In this document: positions 1 through 5,508 of the stretch, in pieces
Layout of the letters: each line of letters opens with the position of its first letter
Position numbering within the stretch: the stretch's first letter is position 1
Origin: Candidatus Gerdarchaeota archaeon
Lineage (GTDB): Archaea; Asgardarchaeota; Heimdallarchaeia; JABLTI01
Assembly: GCA_016840945.1 (NCBI GenBank)
Contig: JAEORJ010000381.1
Location: forward strand, 1-7,457
DNA: 7,457 nucleotides
Direction: 5' to 3'
Program-made: the position numbers and the translations under genes
The notes under the pieces: generated by a model
Database searches by the model: none
What the model was told of the DNA's origin: nothing
Seen by the model: the letters and a program-made list of their open reading frames with translations, nothing else

Positions 1-410
1 AAAATACTTGCTAAGATAAAAAACAAAGCTCCAAAAATATAATGGGTTGACGGAAATATACGTTCAGTTATTGCTCCTACAAGAAACAATGTTATACTTA
101 ATAAAATAGCTAGACATAAGTAAAAAGTTCTGATTGTTTTTATAGAAAAAATAATTCTCATAGGTATTAGTACAAATAATAAACATAAACTGTAAATCAT
201 TACAGCAATCATAAATATTATTTCACTTGTAGACCCATAATATACTAATTCACTTAATTCCCAATATTGCCAATCATAACCATTCTCTATTGCATAATAA
301 TGAGCAAGTGATACAAGCATTAGGAAAATAATACTAGCTGTTAATGATATATAAAAATAAATTTTCATCCAATGATTTTTTTTCTTTCCAAGAACAATTG
401 TTTCATTCAT
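1..410 (-). CDS. Partial polytopic membrane protein, possibly DUF998-like (C-terminus off the window)
   Basis: From ATG at 410-408 the frame stays open to the left edge, giving 136 residues with no stop; the C-terminus is missing. After a short basic N-terminus (GKKKNHWMK) there are about four membrane segments, near residues 16-38, 63-84, 94-115 and 122-136+. A polar, aromatic-rich loop (NGYDWQYWELSEL) lies between the first two. The spacing of that loop, the following helix and a segment reading ERIFPSTHYIFGALFF resembles DUF998-family proteins, which have a conserved FP..H patch before a small-residue helix; this is recognition by eye only. The start lies 4 nt after the DUF89 stop codon with no good Shine-Dalgarno, so it is probably co-transcribed and translated by re-initiation. 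A second ATG at residue 15 is a possible alternative start. The reading frame is convincing; family and function are not established. Confidence 0.7.
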   Translation of the reverse strand, partial: MNETIVLGKKKNHWMKIYFYISLTASIIFLMLVSLAHYYAIENGYDWQYWELSELVYYGSTSEIIFMIAVMIYSLCLLFVLIPMRIIFSIKTIRTFYLCLAILLSITLFLVGAITERIFPSTHYIFGALFFILASI

Positions 411-414
411 AATT

Positions 415-1362
415 TCAAGCATCCAAACAATCAATAATTTCAGTAATTGGTTTATTATTTGTTTCATTCCTTGGATACATTTTCTTAACAATATTGGATC
501 CTAATGGTACATTTAGATGTTTAGCTATAACTTCACATTTTGTTCTCAAAATACAAAAAATCGGTGGATAATCTACCTCAGGATGTCTATTCAAATTATT
601 CAGAGTAGTTTCATAATTTGATTGGCCTTTAACAATAAGTAAATCAGCATTTGATAATAATTCTCTAAATTTTACAGTAGTATTATCATAGTTATATCCA
701 AAAGAAGTACTAACAACAAATGTTTCTGTTGCTACAAAAGATAATTTATCTCTTTTAAAGTCCTCAAGAGCACAATCATTTGCCACAGGGCCCCCTTTTA
801 ATCCTAAATAGACTTCTTTATTCATATTCATTAAAAATTCAACAATTAAATTATCAATTACTACTTCTCCACAATTGTCTGAAAGGAGGATAATTTTCTT
901 TGCTTTTGTTATTATTTCATATAAATCATGAAAATCTGAAATTGCCAATAATTCATCTGAGAAATGCAAAATATTATTTGCAACATCATTGATATCCACT
1001 ATATGCCCACCTGTACTAAAATCAACCATATTAGCTCCTATCGAATAGAGAATTAATTTAAAGAGAGTATCTTTTTCATTCATATCTTCAATAGAATCAA
1101 TTACTTGTGGAATTAATTTTTTAAAAATTAAATTGCTTTCTTGTTTTATTTCACTGAATGGATCTAGTACACCTGTTTCTTCAGCAATAAAACCAAAAAT
1201 ATTTGATGAATAATCAGGTAGTTTTATTTGATTAAAATCATTATTAATTTTATTTGTTAATTTTAAAAGAAGCAGCTTTCTTTTATTTTCGTCATCTGTA
1301 GATAGATTGATCGCTTTTTCTGTTATTTGTAACAGACAGGAAAGACATTTATTATTTGGCAT
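415..1362 (-). CDS. DUF89 family protein, putative metal-dependent damage-control phosphatase
   Basis: This 315-residue protein has the usual length and motif order of archaeal DUF89 proteins. Visible motifs are an N-terminal CxxC (C6, C9), ETGVLDPFSEIK (62-73), GANMVDF (109-115), SDNCGEVVID (161-170), GGPVANDCALEDF (190-202), KGQSNYE (245-251) and LRTKCE followed by PLGSN (272-290). In studied members, the Asp-Asn of the SDN motif and a later Asp bind a divalent metal. Those enzymes are cytosolic phosphatases on sugar phosphates, phosphopantetheine derivatives or related damaged metabolites; the human member ARMT1 was also described as a carboxyl methyltransferase. The substrate here cannot be told from sequence. 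There is no signal peptide or membrane helix. The ATG start is supported by a TATA-like box centred about 26 nt upstream, suggesting a leaderless transcript. C164 sits where I recall Ala being common (DNAGE). A membrane protein gene follows after 4 nt. Confidence 0.85.
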   Translation of the reverse strand: MPNNKCLSCLLQITEKAINLSTDDENKRKLLLLKLTNKINNDFNQIKLPDYSSNIFGFIAEETGVLDPFSEIKQESNLIFKKLIPQVIDSIEDMNEKDTLFKLILYSIGANMVDFSTGGHIVDINDVANNILHFSDELLAISDFHDLYEIITKAKKIILLSDNCGEVVIDNLIVEFLMNMNKEVYLGLKGGPVANDCALEDFKRDKLSFVATETFVVSTSFGYNYDNTTVKFRELLSNADLLIVKGQSNYETTLNNLNRHPEVDYPPIFCILRTKCEVIAKHLNVPLGSNIVKKMYPRNETNNKPITEIIDCLDA

Positions 1363-1383
1363 AATTTTAATTCAAATTGGTTC

Positions 1384-1391
1384 TATTTAAA
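1384..1391 (-). promoter_or_regulatory. TATA box (with BRE-like element) of the DUF89 gene
   Basis: On the minus strand the sequence is TTTAAATA, a very good match to the archaeal TATA consensus, directly preceded by GAAAA, which resembles the TFB recognition element. Its centre is about 26 nt upstream of the A of the ATG at 1362. That puts the expected transcription start at or within a base or two of the start codon. No Shine-Dalgarno is present between box and ATG, in agreement with a leaderless mRNA. No transcript data are available to confirm this. Confidence 0.6.
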
Positions 1392-1398
1392 TTTTCAT

Positions 1399-1460
1399 AA
1401 AAAAAGAAATTAAAAGGAGAAAAGAGAATTAAAGATGGTTCTTTAATTCAATTTCTTCTC
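1399..1460 (-). terminator. Hairpin plus T-rich terminator after STT3
   Basis: A perfect 10-bp inverted repeat (GAATTAAAGA, loop ACCA, TCTTTAATTC on the minus strand) occupies 1426-1449. An outer 5-bp stem (1417-1421 with 1456-1460) extends it across an internal loop. It starts about 10 nt after the STT3 stop codon and is followed by a pyrimidine-rich stretch ending in seven Ts (1405-1399). Archaeal termination mainly needs the T-rich tract, so the hairpin may instead protect the 3' end. It lies before the DUF89 promoter and separates the two units. Confidence 0.6.
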
Positions 1461-1470
1461 AATGGTTAAT

Positions 1471-3723
1471 TTATTCTAAATCAATTGTATCATATAGTGG
1501 CGCATAAATTCTCATGATAGCATATCTGGATTGGAACACAAGCCTGAAATGAGTTAATGAGGTTTCGCCAATGTCTGGTGCGTTGGATAATCCTGAACCA
1601 CGCCAGTAATTAATTGGTTGATTTGGATCGTCGTTATAGCCATTTGTATTCAACAAGTAAGCTACTAACTTGTAAACAACGGATTCCCAAAACAGATCTT
1701 GGAATCCATAATTGTCTGAGTCAGGATCTTCGTCATAATAGTCTGAATATTTTATTGCGTATTCTTTCAAACCATTTGAAGCATATTCTTCAGAGATTTG
1801 CATCATCCATTGAGATTTGTAAATGTCATGTCCACTCATACCTATTGTACCTGGACTAACTACTAGGACATAATCAACGCCATATTTATGCATTAATTTT
1901 AGTGAAGTTGTTTCATTATGAATCAGCATTGCACCGATTACACCAATTTGCGTTGAATTTATGGTAGCATTATCAACCAGAGTAGTACAATTACCCAAAG
2001 CTCGTATTTGGTAACCATAGTCCCACCAACTCATAACTAGAGGTGGTTTTTCACCTGGTGCATACGGAGCTATAACTGTACGCAAATAATTGAATGTTTC
2101 TTGATAATCATGTGCCATAAAACTCGCTTGTGATGTATCTTGAGGATCTAACCTTGGTGTAAGTTCGTGGTTCATATAATATTGTCTTTGCATCATATTT
2201 GCTCCGAATATTACTGTGAGCATTAATGCTGATGCTACAAAGACATATGCTACTGCGATCAACTCGCGACCGATTTGTTTTGCAGCTCGTCGTTTACGTT
2301 TAGATATGGTAAAACGTTCTTGATTTATCAATGCAAATGGCCTTAATACTTCATCTAATGTATAACCAGATACTAGTGCTGCTGCAGGAGTGACAATCAA
2401 TGATAATCTCACCATTGATCCTCCAAAATAAACACCAGTTAAACCTAGTAATAATAGAAATACTGTCTTCTCATTTGGTTTCTTAATGCAGAAGTAAAAT
2501 CCTAACGGCAATAAGAATACCATTATATAGATATTGAAGAAAAGATTTGCCCAAGATGAAGTAAGATTTTCTGCAACAGATTCGATTAATGGTAACGAAC
2601 CCGCCAGTGTTGGGAATAATGTTCTTAAGAATTTACTTGCTATTGGTTCGATTTTATCCAAGGCATAGAGTACAACAAGTACAACAATACCTGCAGCAAT
2701 TATACCAAAGAGGATATAACGAGTAAATTTCTTTAGAATTTTGGCTTCAATATTCTTTTGTAATTCTTGATAAACTGAGATTAATAACATAACAACAATT
2801 AATACAACAGGTATTAACTGCTCTGTTGATAATGCAAAAGTTACTCCATTACGTGGAATTAATGTGCCAATGAATATTCCCAGCAATATTGTAATTGAAA
2901 AACTAGCGAATAATCTTCTGGAATATTTCTTTAATAGAATCATGAGAATAGCGTAGAGAGCTAAGAAATCGTAAGCATAACGGTAAGCACCCCAAGAAAG
3001 ACTTAATGCTCCAAGGGATATACCCGCTAGAATATTACTAATCATATTATCCTTTGTTAATCCATGAATGAAGAAATAAAATGTTAGAAACATTAAGAAA
3101 ATTCCAACACATTCGTTATCATAGAATCCAACTACTGTTCTACTCAGAAAACCATTTGCTAAAGTTAAGAAGAATGCTGCAAAGAGTCCAGTGCGTTTGC
3201 TGTGAATGACTTCACCTAATTTATAGATAACTAAAATTGTTAGTGTGCCAAATATCGCAGGAACAAAATAAGTTACTGTATAAAGTGTTGTATTGAACCC
3301 AAGGAATAGGGCGATTTTATAGCAGATCACAGCAGTCATTGGTATTACAATATACATTGAACTGCCCATATTTCGACCATAGGGATACCAAGTTGTTTGG
3401 TCATACCAATTCAAGAATTCTCGCAAACCATGTTCATTGATGTATTCAGCGCATTGCCATTGTATCCAAGGGTCTAACCCTTTTAAAAGGATATCAGTGG
3501 AATATACTGGATAGAGCCTTACTAATAAGGCACCTATTACTAGTAACACTAAACTTAAGTATAGTAGTACATGTTCTCGTTTTACTTGTGGTTTGCTTAT
3601 CCTTGAGCTGATACCGTCCCATACTCTGCTAAAGAAGGCTTTTACTTGTGACAATTGATTCGACCTGCTTTTCCACTTTATATATAGATTCTTCTTGCTT
3701 ATTCTTTTATTAGGTAAATGCAA
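1471..3723 (-). CDS. stt3 / aglB: Oligosaccharyltransferase catalytic subunit STT3/AglB, eukaryote-like
   Basis: This enzyme transfers a lipid-linked glycan to Asn in N-X-S/T sequons, working at the outer face of the cytoplasmic membrane. At 750 residues it has the usual size: a basic N-terminus, first helix near 51-70, about 13 membrane segments to about residue 510, then a soluble catalytic domain. Key elements are all present: D84 (GLDPW) in the first external loop, WYPYGR (112-117), the second acidic motif YDNE (201-204) after SRTVVGF, the LSTEQ element (298-302, equivalent to SVSE/TIXE), R439 in SMVRL, the sequon-binding WWDYG (566-570) and a DK-type motif DIYKSQWMMQI (633-643). The stretches SRTVVGFYDNE, MSWWDYGYQI and VDNATIN track eukaryotic STT3 closely. 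The longest frame starts with TTG at 3723 and contains no suitable ATG near the N-terminus. TTG at 3654 (residue 24) may be the true start: GCAGGT lies 8 nt before it and a TATA-like box about 28 nt before it. Terminators on both sides suggest a single-gene unit. Confidence 0.96.
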   Translation of the reverse strand: MHLPNKRISKKNLYIKWKSRSNQLSQVKAFFSRVWDGISSRISKPQVKREHVLLYLSLVLLVIGALLVRLYPVYSTDILLKGLDPWIQWQCAEYINEHGLREFLNWYDQTTWYPYGRNMGSSMYIVIPMTAVICYKIALFLGFNTTLYTVTYFVPAIFGTLTILVIYKLGEVIHSKRTGLFAAFFLTLANGFLSRTVVGFYDNECVGIFLMFLTFYFFIHGLTKDNMISNILAGISLGALSLSWGAYRYAYDFLALYAILMILLKKYSRRLFASFSITILLGIFIGTLIPRNGVTFALSTEQLIPVVLIVVMLLISVYQELQKNIEAKILKKFTRYILFGIIAAGIVVLVVLYALDKIEPIASKFLRTLFPTLAGSLPLIESVAENLTSSWANLFFNIYIMVFLLPLGFYFCIKKPNEKTVFLLLLGLTGVYFGGSMVRLSLIVTPAAALVSGYTLDEVLRPFALINQERFTISKRKRRAAKQIGRELIAVAYVFVASALMLTVIFGANMMQRQYYMNHELTPRLDPQDTSQASFMAHDYQETFNYLRTVIAPYAPGEKPPLVMSWWDYGYQIRALGNCTTLVDNATINSTQIGVIGAMLIHNETTSLKLMHKYGVDYVLVVSPGTIGMSGHDIYKSQWMMQISEEYASNGLKEYAIKYSDYYDEDPDSDNYGFQDLFWESVVYKLVAYLLNTNGYNDDPNQPINYWRGSGLSNAPDIGETSLTHFRLVFQSRYAIMRIYAPLYDTIDLE
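3677..3686 (-). promoter_or_regulatory. Candidate TATA box for STT3, inside the longest reading frame
   Basis: The minus strand reads TATATATAAA here, preceded by purine-rich AAGAAGAATC. Its centre is about 28 nt from the TTG at 3654, so it could drive a transcript starting at residue 24 of the longest frame. A second candidate, TTATATA at 3726-3732 preceded by GAAAGA, would start transcripts near 3702, also downstream of the TTG at 3723. A third, weaker AT-rich box near 3761-3772 would place the start near 3740 and fit the longer protein. In such AT-rich DNA, chance matches are expected, so none is certain. Confidence 0.35.
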
Positions 3724-3804
3724 GCTATATAATTCTTTCTAGCATTTCACTAACTATCTCTTTTTAATATTTTCTTTAATTATTAACTATATCATTTATT
3801 TGTC

Positions 3805-3851
3805 AAAAAATAAAAAAAGTAGGATTTTAGGAGTTTTTTTATCCTAAAATC
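3805..3851 (-). terminator. Hairpin plus T-tract terminator after the 552-residue membrane protein
   Basis: A perfect 10-bp inverted repeat (GATTTTAGGA and TCCTAAAATC on the minus strand) spans 3823-3851 with a 9-nt A-rich loop. The first arm begins inside the TGA stop codon. It is followed by T7-A-T6 at 3818-3805, the form of an intrinsic terminator. It closes the transcription unit of the two large membrane proteins and isolates STT3 from it. Confidence 0.75.
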
Positions 3852-5508
3852 ATTTTGCTTCTGCTTCTTTCGTTTCTTTTAGTTTTGTTTCTTTCTTTTC
3901 AGACCATCTGAATAAATAGATACATCCTAGTAGTACTAATGCTAAAACAATAAAGGATACACCCATTTGCCAGCCACGATATTGTATTATTACTACGATC
4001 AATGAATAGAGTATATCTGCTAAAATGATGATCAATCCAGTTCTACGTAAAACGATTCTATTAAATACTATTCCAATAGTAAACAAGAAAAGTCCTATTA
4101 CACCCCAAACCAATCCAGGCATGATGTATCTGAGATCAAAGGTTTGTAGGTAGAAGTAAATTATGCTTGTTACCATTAAAACTAGTGCACCTGAAATCAT
4201 AAGAGTTGATGTTAAAGGTTCACCTTTAATGAAGAGTTCATTTATTACAGAAAAGATTAACATTACACTAGCAAAAGCCATCAAGATAATCAGAATATAG
4301 TCATTATCAAGTAATTCATAAACGAATAGCAATAACCCAAAGAAACTTAACGAAGCAATAATGCTCATAATTGGAGTAATACGGATATTAAATGAAACTG
4401 ATGCGCCAAAGAAAAATATTGATACAATCAAAGCTTTGATAATATTTAGTTTGTATTCATCGATATACATAATTTGTGATACAGCTAAAAACATCATATA
4501 GATACCAAAAAGGATTCCATCTGTTTTACTCAATTCTTTATTGTAAATATATGGCAAACGTTCTTTTTCAGGAATTTTCTCTTTATTTTTCCTATGATAA
4601 TAGAGTATCAAAACAGATACTGAAAAGATTACCAATGGAACAAATAAGAGATAATCAACTAGTACAGCTTTTATCTGAGAAGCATTTGGAACCGAATCCA
4701 ACCAATCGAAAGAATAAGCGAAAGAATAGGAAAATATCGTTGTACCCACTAGAATAATAACTATTGAGCCAATGAACTTACCAAAATTGAAATTATCTTT
4801 TGAGTAAGTCATTAAAATTGAGATTATAGAAATAGCTAGAACTGATAAACCACAAATCAAAGTAAAGGTATTGGAATTATCTGTTTCAGGATTGAAAAAT
4901 GGCCCTATAGCACTAAAAATAATTGATATAACACTTCCAGTGATAGTAATAATATATTTTTCTTTGTTTACTATGATCAATGCAGCAATAGCTGCAATCC
5001 AAGCAAGCCAAACCATTGAAACAACATTAAGTTCATAATTTACTTTTATAAATCCATGATCAATTATCATTAATGCTGTAAATAGAAACATGCTAAGACC
5101 TGTAAAAAGAATTGTCAATATAGTGTTAAGTTCATCTTTTTTATAAAATGAAAATGCAAAATAACCGATTGTTAGCACACAGAAAACAATAGTTACTACA
5201 AGTGGATTCTTTAACAAACCACCATAGACTGCTAAAGAAACAAAGTTTAATGGTAATAGAAATTTAAGATAAGCTTGTTTGAACCAATTAAATACTAGAT
5301 TTCCAGCCATTAAAACACAGAACATGGTAATTGATAACCATTCTTTGTTAAATGTATGAAAACCTTCCATGAGTATCACTAGAAGATTGATAGCAGCGAT
5401 TATTAGTATTTGATGAATAATTTTCAAGCCATCTTTTTTATTTTCTGTGCTAGCTTGCTCTTCTTGAATTATTTCCTTTTGTTCTAATTTGGCCTTAGTT
5501 TTACTCAA
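3850..5508 (-). CDS. Polytopic membrane protein resembling the C-terminal part of DUF2339 proteins
   Basis: This 552-residue protein starts with a charged cytosolic stretch (about residues 1-28, rich in Lys, Glu and Gln) and then has roughly 17-18 tightly packed hydrophobic segments up to about 533. It ends in a Lys/Glu-rich tail. A hydrophilic loop at about 305-330 divides the helices into two blocks. The last three helices (about 460-533), with the order WGVIGLFLFTIGI, VLRRTGLIIILADILYS and VLALVLLGCIYLFRW, resemble the C-terminal end of DUF2339 membrane proteins, where an R..G helix is followed by a final LG..YL helix. No catalytic motif was seen. The start is TTG at 5508-5506, fixed by a perfect AAGGAGGT 8 nt upstream, inside the end of the preceding gene. 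The 8-nt overlap suggests translational coupling and a shared complex. Function unknown; the family call is by eye. Confidence 0.85.
   Translation of the reverse strand: MSKTKAKLEQKEIIQEEQASTENKKDGLKIIHQILIIAAINLLVILMEGFHTFNKEWLSITMFCVLMAGNLVFNWFKQAYLKFLLPLNFVSLAVYGGLLKNPLVVTIVFCVLTIGYFAFSFYKKDELNTILTILFTGLSMFLFTALMIIDHGFIKVNYELNVVSMVWLAWIAAIAALIIVNKEKYIITITGSVISIIFSAIGPFFNPETDNSNTFTLICGLSVLAISIISILMTYSKDNFNFGKFIGSIVIILVGTTIFSYSFAYSFDWLDSVPNASQIKAVLVDYLLFVPLVIFSVSVLILYYHRKNKEKIPEKERLPYIYNKELSKTDGILFGIYMMFLAVSQIMYIDEYKLNIIKALIVSIFFFGASVSFNIRITPIMSIIASLSFFGLLLFVYELLDNDYILIILMAFASVMLIFSVINELFIKGEPLTSTLMISGALVLMVTSIIYFYLQTFDLRYIMPGLVWGVIGLFLFTIGIVFNRIVLRRTGLIIILADILYSLIVVIIQYRGWQMGVSFIVLALVLLGCIYLFRWSEKKETKLKETKEAEAK

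Noticed and set aside
1614..1859. Plus-strand 81-codon open frame
   Set aside because: It lies wholly opposite the well conserved STT3 C-terminal domain, has no recognisable domain, and no promoter or terminator suits it.
3725..3745. Six-codon ATG mini-frame just upstream of the STT3 TTG at 3723 (possible regulatory leader peptide)
   Set aside because: It has no Shine-Dalgarno, no regulatory codon pattern, and such short frames are frequent by chance in AT-rich DNA.
3761..3820. A-rich and T-rich runs between the terminator and STT3, considered as a direct repeat or an RNA gene
   Set aside because: Apart from the terminator T-tract they are simple AT-rich sequence without repeat units or stable folding visible by eye.
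4476..4757. Plus-strand 93-codon open frame
   Set aside because: Antisense to the 552-residue membrane protein; basic, low-complexity composition as expected for the complement of hydrophobic codons.
5501..5508. A frameshift joining the two membrane protein genes into one
   Set aside because: The frames differ by one base and overlap by 8 nt, but a perfect Shine-Dalgarno at correct spacing, a hydrophilic N-terminus on the second protein and a charged tail on the first fit two separate genes better than a sequencing error.
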